Shown here piece by piece: positions 5,545 through 10,866 of a stretch of 11,679 nucleotides of DNA; position 1 is the first letter of the stretch; each line of letters opens with the position of its first letter. The notes under the pieces were generated by a model that made no database searches, was not told the DNA's origin, and worked only from the letters and a program-made list of their open reading frames with translations. Position numbers and translations under genes: made by a program. Source of the stretch: an uncultured bacterium (lineage in GTDB: Bacteria; Planctomycetota; Phycisphaerae; Phycisphaerales; SM1A02); the NCBI GenBank assembly GCA_903918555.1, contig CAIXEV010000094.1, positions 1 to 11,679 on the forward strand, written 5' to 3'.

Positions 5545-6663
5545 CTACAAACAACGAAACGCGCCGCGCACCGCGTCGGCCCGCGCCGCTCGGTCGTCGC
5601 GGCCTTGTCCGAGCTCGCCGCCCGAAATGCGCGCGAGGTGCGCCGGCTGCACCTCGAGGAGCAGGCGGTCCACCAGCGGTCGTTCGATGTCGCTGATCCG
5701 GCCGAGCGCGACGCCGAGGCGCACGCGCGACAGGAACTTGATCGACTCGTCGAGCGCGAGGAGCCTGCAGTTGCGCAGGATGCCGAGCGCGCGGTGCACG
5801 CGGTCGTCGAGCGACGAGAGGTCGCGCGCCATCAGCGTCCGCCGCGCGGCGCGTTCGTATTCGACGAAGCGCGGCACGATGACGCCGGCAAACTCCTCGA
5901 CGAGGTCGTGCTCGCTGCGGCCAAGCGTGGTCTGGTTCGAGACCTGGAAGAAGTCGCCGAGCGCCTCCGTCCCCTCGCCGTGGAAGCCGCGCACCGCGAG
6001 GTGCATGTCCTTCGCCGCACGCTGCACCTTGTCGAGCTCCTCGAGCATGCGAAGCGCGGGAAGATGCATCATCGCGCTCACGCGGATGCCGGTGCCGAGG
6101 TTCGTCGGGCACGCGGTGAGGTAGCCAAAGCGGGGATGGAACGCGAACTCAAGCGAGCGCTCGAGCGAGCGGTCGAGCTCGAACATGCGCTCGGCGAGCG
6201 GCGCGAGCTGCATGCCCGGCGCGAGCATCTGGAGACGCAGGTGGTCTTCCTCGTTCACCATCACGCTCGTGGTCTCGTCGGCGGAGATCGCCACGCAGCG
6301 CGGGTGCGGCGCCTCGACGAACGGCCGCGAGATGAGGTTGCGCTCGAAGAGCATCAGGCGGTCGAGCGCCGCGGTCGCCTGCACATTCACCCAGCGCGTG
6401 CCCGCCTCGTACGGGCCGCCGAGGCGCGCAGCCTGCACGCGGTGCACCACCTCCGCGAGCTGCTCGGGCGAGGAGCGGTTGACGAAGTTGAATCCGATGA
6501 GGTTGCGCGCGAGCCGCACCCGGCTCGAAAGCACGCAGTCTGCCATCGGCGCCTCGCGGTGGTCGGCGGGGTCGACGCCGATCAACGGCGAGCGCGTGGC
6601 AGCGCCCATCCCGGGTCGACCTCGGGAATCCGCCGGAAGGCGCGCATCGTCCGCTGCGCTCAC
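5545..6663 (-). CDS. mcsB: Protein arginine kinase McsB (ATP:guanido phosphotransferase family)
   Basis: A 372-aa protein when started at GTG 6663-6661. McsB phosphorylates arginines on misfolded proteins and, in Bacillus, on the repressor CtsR, marking them for ClpC-ClpP. The phosphagen-kinase-like catalytic domain is well kept: VLSSRVRLARN (44-54), VNEEDH (136-141), YLTACPTNLGTGIR (181-194, with Cys185), and HGEGTEALGDFFQVSNQTTLGRSE (228-251). In the C-terminal domain RDDRAA (355-360) lies where I expect the RDxxRA phospho-arginine-binding motif, but the final Arg-Ala order is altered. The GTG overlaps the mcsA stop as GTGA and is preceded by a strong GGGAGGT site, which decides the start; the ATG at 6609 would shorten the variable N-terminus but keep the whole core. 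The gene ends at a repeat hairpin. No ctsR or clpC is in the window. Confidence 0.92.
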   Translation of the reverse strand: MSAADDARLPADSRGRPGMGAATRSPLIGVDPADHREAPMADCVLSSRVRLARNLIGFNFVNRSSPEQLAEVVHRVQAARLGGPYEAGTRWVNVQATAALDRLMLFERNLISRPFVEAPHPRCVAISADETTSVMVNEEDHLRLQMLAPGMQLAPLAERMFELDRSLERSLEFAFHPRFGYLTACPTNLGTGIRVSAMMHLPALRMLEELDKVQRAAKDMHLAVRGFHGEGTEALGDFFQVSNQTTLGRSEHDLVEEFAGVIVPRFVEYERAARRTLMARDLSSLDDRVHRALGILRNCRLLALDESIKFLSRVRLGVALGRISDIERPLVDRLLLEVQPAHLARISGGELGQGRDDRAARADAVRGAFRCL

Positions 6664-7289
6664 GATGGCGCACCTCCCGAGGGAGAGCATCCATCCTCGG
6701 CCGCGGGCATCGCGGCGCGGGCTGCGTCGCCTGCGATGTCGTCCGTCGTCGTCGAGCTTGCCGTCGAGCTTGTCGTCGTGCTTGGCGTCGTGTCCGCCGT
6801 CGATTCGCCACCGACCTCGGAGAGACGGTCGCGCAGACGCGCCGCGCGCTCGTACTCCTCGCGCGACACGGCCTCGCGAAGTTCGCGCGCAAGCCGGTTG
6901 CGGAGCGCGGCGCGGTCGACGAGGTTCGCTGCGTGCGCAGGGTGGCGACCGACATGCGCGGCGGCACCGGCCTGCGCGCGCTCGATGATGGCGCCGAGTT
7001 CCTGTTCGAACGAGCGGTAGCAGACGGGGCAGCCGACGAGCCCGGTCTCGCGCACCTGCGCCATCGTCAGGCCGCAGGAACCGCAGCCCTTTGGCTGGCG
7101 TGGCGCGGCGGCGCGCGCTTGCGCGAGCAGTTTGCCGACCACAAGCGCCGGGCCCTGCGAGGTCGGCAGGATGAATCCCCGCTCCTGCGCATGCTCGGCG
7201 CAGAGGTGCACCTCCGCCTTGAGACCGTTCTGAACGACGATCTCATGCACGACGGCAGGATTCGGGCAACAGTCGCAGGTGCGTTCCAT
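6660..7289 (-). CDS. mcsA: McsA, zinc-finger/UVR-motif activator of the McsB arginine kinase
   Basis: A 209-aa protein from ATG 7289-7287. McsA activates and targets McsB and can bind zinc and heavy metals. The N-terminus has one cysteine cluster, CDCC (5-8) with HLCAEH (28-33), and the middle has two CxxC pairs, CGSC (69-72) and CPVC (87-90), in the arrangement seen in Bacillus McsA (CPKCGMTF...GCSECY). A UVR helix motif occupies about 129-158 (RLARELREAVSREEYERAARLRD). Residues 162-185 are an unusual Ser/Thr-rich low-complexity tail, and the last 25 residues are also disordered-looking; the Bacillus protein ends soon after the UVR motif. The stop overlaps the mcsB start, giving a two-gene unit with activator first. 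The longer frame from 7373 adds a basic, non-family segment and is rejected. No Shine-Dalgarno sequence is evident. Confidence 0.92.
   Translation of the reverse strand: MERTCDCCPNPAVVHEIVVQNGLKAEVHLCAEHAQERGFILPTSQGPALVVGKLLAQARAAAPRQPKGCGSCGLTMAQVRETGLVGCPVCYRSFEQELGAIIERAQAGAAAHVGRHPAHAANLVDRAALRNRLARELREAVSREEYERAARLRDRLSEVGGESTADTTPSTTTSSTASSTTTDDIAGDAARAAMPAAEDGCSPSGGAPS
6672..6678 (-). promoter_or_regulatory. Strong ribosome binding site of mcsB inside mcsA
   Basis: GGGAGGT on the minus strand lies inside the last codons of mcsA; its GGAGG core is 9 nt before the overlapping GTG (6663-6661). This is the best Shine-Dalgarno sequence in the window and the main reason for choosing the GTG start over the ATG at 6609. 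Confidence 0.75.
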
Positions 7290-7357
7290 CAGGGCGATTC
7301 GTCTGTCGGCGTAAGGCGGCGTCTGGCGGCGTCGCGTTCGGTGTGAGCGCGGCGCAT

Positions 7358-7387
7358 CGGAGGCAGGCCACACTCTAGTCGCCTCCG
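7358..7387. promoter_or_regulatory. Inverted repeat flanking a possible -10 element upstream of mcsA
   Basis: CGGAGGC (7358-7364) and GCCTCCG (7381-7387) form a perfect 7-bp dyad with a 16-bp centre. Inside it, TAGAGT (7377-7372, minus strand) fits TANNNT and points toward mcsA, whose ATG is about 80 bp downstream. It could be an operator over the mcsA-mcsB promoter. It could also be a transcript hairpin after kdsA, although no U tract follows. It does not resemble the direct-heptad CtsR box of Firmicutes. Confidence 0.35.
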
Positions 7388-7388
7388 C

Positions 7389-7401
7389 CCGATTTCATCG
7401 G
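7389..7401. other. Small palindrome in the kdsA-mcsA spacer
   Basis: CCGAT-TTC-ATCGG, 5-bp arms with a 3-nt loop, 44 bp after the kdsA stop. There is no U run after it on the kdsA strand. A weak terminator or part of the neighbouring regulatory dyad; low confidence in any function. Confidence 0.25.
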
Positions 7402-7444
7402 CCTTATGACGGGTTTTTCCGCAGGGAGCCGAGCTGGTCATCCC

Positions 7445-8335
7445 TCAGAGCGCCGCCCGCACCCGAACCAGCGACTCGAGGATGCCGCGGACGGCGTCGA
7501 GCGGCTGGATCGTGCCTGCGTCGGAGCTCGAGCGCTTCGGCTCGGGGTGGCACTCGAGGAACAGAGCGTCGACGCCGACGGCCACCGCGGCGCGCGCAAG
7601 CTGGGCGCATCGGTCGGGCCGGCCGCCGGTCGAGGTCTTCTCGGCGCCGGGCAGCTGGGTCGAGTGCGTGGCGTCGAAGCAGGTCGGGGCGCCGAACTCG
7701 CGGCCGATGTCGATGAGGTCGGCGAGGCCGATCACATCGGTGATGAGCCGGTTGTAGCCGAAGGAAGTGCCGCGCTCCGTGAGCATCGTGCGCGTGGCGC
7801 CGCCCTCGCGCAGCTTCTCGAGCGCGTTGCGCATCTCCGCGGGCGACATGAACTGGCCCTTCTTCACATTCACGGCGCGGCCCGTCTCGGCCGCGGCGGC
7901 GAGGAGATCGGTCTGGCGGCAGAGAAACGCGGGAATCTGCAGGAGATCGACGGCGGCCGCAGCGGGTGCAGCCTGCCGCGGGTCGTGGATGTCGGTCGTG
8001 GCGGGAACGCCAAGCCGATCGCGCATCGCGGCGATGAGGTCGAGTCCCTTCTTGAGCCCGGGCCCGCGCGGGCTCTTGATGCTCGAGCGGTTCGCCTTGT
8101 CGAAGCTCGCCTTGAAGACATACGGCAGCTTCAAGTCGGCGCAGATCGCGGCGACCGTCTCGCCGATCAGGATGTTGGTCGCGTCGTCCTCGAGGACGCA
8201 CGGCCCGGCGATCACCAGCAGCGGCCGCTTCGGGCCCGGCGCCGTCGCGAACCATGCGTCGAGGGCCGCGGCATGGCGGCTTGGCGCGGAAGCGGGGGCG
8301 GTCGTGGCGGTCGTGGTCGTGGTGGGCTGGGACAT
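7445..8335 (-). CDS. kdsA: 3-deoxy-D-manno-octulosonate 8-phosphate (KDO-8-P) synthase
   Basis: A 296-aa cytoplasmic enzyme that condenses phosphoenolpyruvate with arabinose 5-phosphate to give KDO-8-phosphate, the precursor of the KDO sugar in the LPS inner core. Core motifs are clear: IAGPCVLED (42-50), YVFKASFDKANRSS (72-85), RGPGL (90-94), LPAFLCRQTDL-like IPAFLCRQTDLL (134-145), NVKKGQF (156-162), FDATHSTQ (220-227), FLECHPEP (259-266). Cys46 replaces the Asn of the E. coli metal-free class, and His224, Glu261 and Asp272 are present, so this should be a metal-dependent (Aquifex-type) enzyme. Residues 1-35 are an extra Thr/Ala-rich tail. ATG 8335 is used because no better in-frame ATG or GTG precedes the core; it lies in a 15-bp tandem repeat and lacks a Shine-Dalgarno sequence, so the start is the least certain part. 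mcsA follows after 155 bp. Confidence 0.92.
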   Translation of the reverse strand: MSQPTTTTTATTAPASAPSRHAAALDAWFATAPGPKRPLLVIAGPCVLEDDATNILIGETVAAICADLKLPYVFKASFDKANRSSIKSPRGPGLKKGLDLIAAMRDRLGVPATTDIHDPRQAAPAAAAVDLLQIPAFLCRQTDLLAAAAETGRAVNVKKGQFMSPAEMRNALEKLREGGATRTMLTERGTSFGYNRLITDVIGLADLIDIGREFGAPTCFDATHSTQLPGAEKTSTGGRPDRCAQLARAAVAVGVDALFLECHPEPKRSSSDAGTIQPLDAVRGILESLVRVRAAL

Positions 8336-8386
8336 GGTTGGCTGGGACGGGGTCGGCAGGGACAGGGTCGGCAGGGACAGGGTCGG
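8327..8386. repeat. 15-bp tandem repeat spanning the kdsA start codon
   Basis: Four head-to-tail 15-bp units on the plus strand: CTGGGACATGGTTGG (8327-8341), CTGGGACGGGGTCGG (8342-8356), and two identical copies of CAGGGACAGGGTCGG (8357-8371, 8372-8386). The most degenerate unit contains the kdsA ATG (minus strand). In the kdsA frame they would read PTLSL, PTLSL, PTPSQ, PTMSQ. Unit length is a multiple of three, so copy-number changes would not shift the frame. Confidence 0.85.
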
Positions 8387-8534
8387 CTTGGCGAGGCGTG
8401 CGCGCTTCGGGAGATTCGTGGCGCTTCCCGGAGGTCGAATCCACCCCGCGCGGAACGCGCCGCGAGAGTGTACGGGGAAGCGTCGATGCAGCCCCTCGTG
8501 CCCCGCGAGAGGGGTCGGCTGGTGCGTCTGGGTG

Positions 8535-8564
8535 GATTCCTCTGCGGAATCGGAGAGTTCCGCA
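8535..8564 (+). promoter_or_regulatory. Overlapping, mutually exclusive hairpins upstream of the DUF1444 gene
   Basis: GATTCC (8535-8540) pairs with GGAATC (8546-8551), while TGCGGAA (8543-8549) pairs with TTCCGCA (8558-8564). The two stems share bases and cannot form together. If transcribed, this could act as a switch; as DNA it may be an operator. Function is inferred only from symmetry. Confidence 0.3.
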
Positions 8565-8617
8565 AAGGTGCGCTTCGGAACGGTCGAAGTCCTGAAGTGT
8601 GGTCCTGTGGGCGGATT

Positions 8618-8649
8618 CTGCGTCGGGCGCGTGCCCGAGGATCCCGCAG
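8618..8649 (+). promoter_or_regulatory. Stem-loop just upstream of the DUF1444 ribosome binding site
   Basis: TCGGGC (8623-8628), loop GCGT, GCCCGA (8633-8638), with an outer CTGCG/CGCAG stem (8618-8622, 8645-8649) separated by a one-sided 6-nt bulge. It ends 13 nt before the GGAG site. Confidence 0.3.
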
Positions 8650-8662
8650 CCGGACGGAAGTC

Positions 8663-8666
8663 GGAG
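8663..8666 (+). promoter_or_regulatory. Ribosome binding site of the DUF1444 gene
   Basis: GGAG, followed by nine bases and the ATG at 8676. Good spacing; it fixes the start within a long upstream open frame. Confidence 0.6.
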
Positions 8667-8675
8667 AACGCGGCC

Positions 8676-9464
8676 ATGGACAATCTTCCGCTCGATCCCG
8701 ACGCCTTCTCGGCGCATGTCATCGCGCTGCTGCTCCAGCAGTTCCCCGACCGCAAGGCCGCCGTGACCGGTCCGCTCCATGTCGTCTTCGATGGCCGCCA
8801 CCTCGGCCTCGAGAACCTCTACCGCATGGTGCTGCGCGATCCGCGCAACGGCGCGGAGATCATCGAGAACTACCTCGACCGGCTGCTCGAGGGCGACCAG
8901 ATCTCGGGCGCGCCGCTGCCTTTCTCGGCGGTTCGCGCCCGCATCATGCCGCGCATCCAGCCCGAGAGCATCTTCGAGCATCTCGACCGCGAGCAGGTCG
9001 CGCATGTTCCGTTCGTGAACAACACCGTCATCGTGTTCGTGATCGACCTGCCGCAGCTCACCGTGTCGATCACCAGCGAGCAGATGATCCGCTGGGGACT
9101 CCAGTGCGACGACCTCGACGCGCTGTCGCGCGAGAACCTCGCGCGCTATGCGCCCGATCTCGAGGTGCGCCTCGTCGACTCCCACGACGGCGGCCGCGCC
9201 GCGATCGTCTCGCAGCAGGATGGCTACGACGCAGCGCGGCTTCTCCTCTCGACGCTGTACGACCGGCTTGCGCGCGAGATGAAGGGCGACTTCTATGTGG
9301 CGACGCCCGCGCGCGACACATTCATCGCGATCAGCGTGGGCCCCGATCCGTTCGTGGGTCGGCTCAAGCAGCGCGTCGAGGACGACTTCCGCCGGCTGCC
9401 GTATCCGATCACGCGCGAGCTCTTCTATGTGACGCGCGACGGCGTGGCCGGCACCGCCGCCTGA
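8676..9464 (+). CDS. DUF1444 (YtpQ-like, UPF0354) family protein
   Basis: A 262-aa cytoplasmic protein, close to Bacillus YtpQ in length. The family has no established function. Recognisable features are VRARIMPRIQPES (87-98, matching the RI.PES block), the strand pair VNNTVIVFVIDLPQLTVSIT (114-133), MIRWGLQCDDLDALSRENL (137-155), DGYDAARLLL (182-191) and ATPARDTFIAI (209-219) with its conserved P-x-R-D. No signal peptide or membrane helix is seen. ATG 8676 is supported by GGAG nine bases upstream and by the start of family-like sequence; the open frame upstream is out of character and opposite kdsA. The gene is alone on its strand and ends 6 bp from the stop of the convergent thioredoxin gene, leaving no room for a terminator. 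The role is unknown; the family call is fairly sure. Confidence 0.87.
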   Translation: MDNLPLDPDAFSAHVIALLLQQFPDRKAAVTGPLHVVFDGRHLGLENLYRMVLRDPRNGAEIIENYLDRLLEGDQISGAPLPFSAVRARIMPRIQPESIFEHLDREQVAHVPFVNNTVIVFVIDLPQLTVSITSEQMIRWGLQCDDLDALSRENLARYAPDLEVRLVDSHDGGRAAIVSQQDGYDAARLLLSTLYDRLAREMKGDFYVATPARDTFIAISVGPDPFVGRLKQRVEDDFRRLPYPITRELFYVTRDGVAGTAA

Positions 9465-9470
9465 ACGCGG

Positions 9471-10838
9471 CTATTTCGTCGACTCCTTCGTCGACTTGCC
9501 GCCCGTCGTGGCGCCGCTCTTCGCAGCCTCCTCGGCCAGCAGCGACTCGATCGCGGCCTCCACGCTTCCGTTGCCGATGTCGGCGCCGCGCAGGTGCCCA
9601 TCGCGATCGATGATGTAGTAGTCGGGATAGCTGTCGACCACATAGCTCGCGCTCGCCTCGCCGCGCGTGTCGAGGCAGACGGTGTACCCGATGCCCTTCG
9701 AGCGGACGGTCTCGAGCATCTTGTCGCCGCCTTCCGGATGACACACGCCGATGAGGACCACGCCCTTGTCGGCGTACTTCTTCGCGAGCGCGTTGTTCTT
9801 CGGAATGCTGGCGATGCACGGGCCGCACCAGGTCGCCCAGAAGTCGAGGACGACGATCTTCCCCTTGAGTTCGTCGAGCGAGGTCGCCTTGCCGACGGCC
9901 TCTCCGGCGGGGGTCCACTGCGAGATCGTGCCGAGCGACGGCGCCACGGGGCACTGGTCGAACCGCGCGACCGCGCCGCGTCGACGGCCATCGCCCTCGA
10001 GGAGTTCGCGGGGCAGGCGCTCCTTGCGCGCGCTCTTCGCGGCGGATGGCTTGACGACGATCTTTCCACCCGACTTCGACTGCGCGTCGGTTGGTCCGCC
10101 GGGCGGCGCCTTGCTTCCCGGCGACGCCTTACTCCCCGGCGACGCCGCGCTTGCGCCCTCGCCGGAAGCGGCGTGGTCCTCCGCAAGCAGCTTCTGAACG
10201 ACCGCCGCCACATGCTTCGGCTGGAGACCGACCGCGCGCACCGTGCCGCGCCGATCGATGACGGCGTAGGTCGGCCAGAAGCCCACGCTCCACGCCTTCG
10301 CGCTCTTGCCGCCATCGTCGACGGCGAGCGGGTAGTTGATCTTGTTGGCGTCGACGGTGGCGGGGATGTTCTCCGCGCCGCGCGCTGCGTCGTGAATGCC
10401 GAGGATCACGAGGCCATCGGCCGCATGATCGCGCATCAGCGTGACATTCTCGGGAATCGCGGCCATGCACGGGCCGCACCAGGTCGCCCAGAAGTCGACC
10501 ACGACGACGCGGCCGTGGAGGTTCGACCAGAGGTCGCCCTTGCCGTCCTTGCCGATGATCGCTTCGATCGCGGCAGGGTCGCCCGTCCAGCGGGTCGCGG
10601 TGATGGGCGGCGGTGGCTTGCCCACCATCGCGCGATGCGCGTTGCCGACCGCGCCTTGCCGCCAGAACCACTCCTCGGGAAACTCGCCCGCAGACTTGCC
10701 GCGCGTCGGTGGATCCTCGCCGCGCGCAAGCGGATCCTCGCCGCGCGCGAGCGGATCCTCGCCGCGCGCGAGCGCATCCGACACCGCGGCGAACGGGGAC
10801 GCGCACAGAAGCGCCGCGGCCATGAGAAGCATCTTCAT
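9471..10838 (-). CDS. Secreted protein with two TlpA-type thioredoxin domains
   Basis: A 455-aa exported protein. A signal peptide (MKMLLMAAALLCASPFAAVS) probably ends near DALA, residue 24. Residues 23-47 are a repeat LARGEDP x3 plus a degenerate copy. Domain 1 (about 85-220) carries VVVVDFWATWCGPC (WCGPC 120-124) and a GFWPTY cis-Pro (189). A Ser/Pro/Lys/Ala-rich linker follows (222-300), with SPGSKA repeated at 233-244. Domain 2 (about 302-438) carries IVVLDFWATWCGPC (WCGPC 337-341) and SYPDYYIID (cis-Pro 405). A Lys/Thr tail ends the protein. TlpA/ResA-like proteins reduce disulfides in the periplasm, often during cytochrome c assembly; here a specific substrate cannot be assigned. Both active sites look intact. 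ATG 10838 has TACGCT six bases upstream and no Shine-Dalgarno sequence; Met3 and Met6 are alternatives. It could also be read through from the repeat-protein gene 28 bp upstream. Confidence 0.9.
   Translation of the reverse strand: MKMLLMAAALLCASPFAAVSDALARGEDPLARGEDPLARGEDPPTRGKSAGEFPEEWFWRQGAVGNAHRAMVGKPPPPITATRWTGDPAAIEAIIGKDGKGDLWSNLHGRVVVVDFWATWCGPCMAAIPENVTLMRDHAADGLVILGIHDAARGAENIPATVDANKINYPLAVDDGGKSAKAWSVGFWPTYAVIDRRGTVRAVGLQPKHVAAVVQKLLAEDHAASGEGASAASPGSKASPGSKAPPGGPTDAQSKSGGKIVVKPSAAKSARKERLPRELLEGDGRRRGAVARFDQCPVAPSLGTISQWTPAGEAVGKATSLDELKGKIVVLDFWATWCGPCIASIPKNNALAKKYADKGVVLIGVCHPEGGDKMLETVRSKGIGYTVCLDTRGEASASYVVDSYPDYYIIDRDGHLRGADIGNGSVEAAIESLLAEEAAKSGATTGGKSTKESTK
10107..10142 (-). 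repeat. 18-bp in-frame repeat in the inter-domain linker
   Basis: Two copies of an 18-bp unit encode SPGSKA SPGSKA, with a third degenerate PPGG. It lies in the flexible linker between the two thioredoxin domains. Confidence 0.75.
10698..10772 (-). repeat. 21-bp in-frame tandem repeat encoding LARGEDP
   Basis: Three near-identical 21-bp units (LARGEDP x3) followed by PTRG, just after the predicted signal peptide cleavage site. The unit includes a GGATCC in each copy. It would add or remove seven residues per copy without changing frame. Confidence 0.85.
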
Positions 10839-10844
10839 GCCGAA

Positions 10845-10850
10845 AGCGTA
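10845..10850 (-). promoter_or_regulatory. Putative -10 element of the thioredoxin-domain gene, leaderless arrangement
   Basis: TACGCT ends 6 nt before the ATG (10838) and is the same hexamer as at gluQ. It lies in the 28-bp spacer after the repeat-protein gene, so the thioredoxin gene may have its own promoter even if it is also co-transcribed. Confidence 0.42.
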
Positions 10851-10865
10851 CCTCGCGAAACGAGG
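10851..10865. terminator. Small hairpin between the repeat-protein stop and the thioredoxin-domain gene
   Basis: CCTCG-CGAAA-CGAGG, perfect 5-bp arms with a 5-nt loop, starting one base after the TGA of the repeat protein and ending where the TACGCT hexamer starts. On the transcript strand the loop is UUUCG and no U run follows, so it is at most a weak stop or pause site. Confidence 0.3.
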
Positions 10866-10866
10866 A

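Larger units (their letters stand above)
8387..8675. other. Divergent non-coding region between kdsA and the DUF1444 gene
   Basis: Together with the tandem repeat this gap is 340 bp, the longest gene-free stretch here. No credible gene is seen. TACACT on the minus strand (8472-8467) is identical to the hexamer before the dehydratase gene and could be the kdsA -10, which would leave a leader of about 125 nt; no clear -35 is present. Toward the DUF1444 gene the plus strand contains nested inverted repeats (8535-8564 and 8618-8649), listed separately. Both promoters must lie here because the flanking genes diverge. Confidence 0.5.

Noticed and set aside
4448..6124. A 558-codon plus-strand open frame running through pabA, the repeat array and mcsB
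   Set aside because: It is out of frame with pabA, reads through non-coding repeats giving segments such as KGGCRKQP, and shows no domain.
8467..8472. TACACT as a firm kdsA promoter
   Set aside because: The hexamer matches, but no -35 is seen and it lies about 130 bp from the start; kept only as a remark in the gap entry.
7406..9613. A 735-codon plus-strand open frame opposite kdsA
   Set aside because: It is Arg/Gly/Ala-rich shadow coding antisense to kdsA and out of frame with the DUF1444 gene, with no recognisable domain; long open frames on the wrong strand are common at this GC content.
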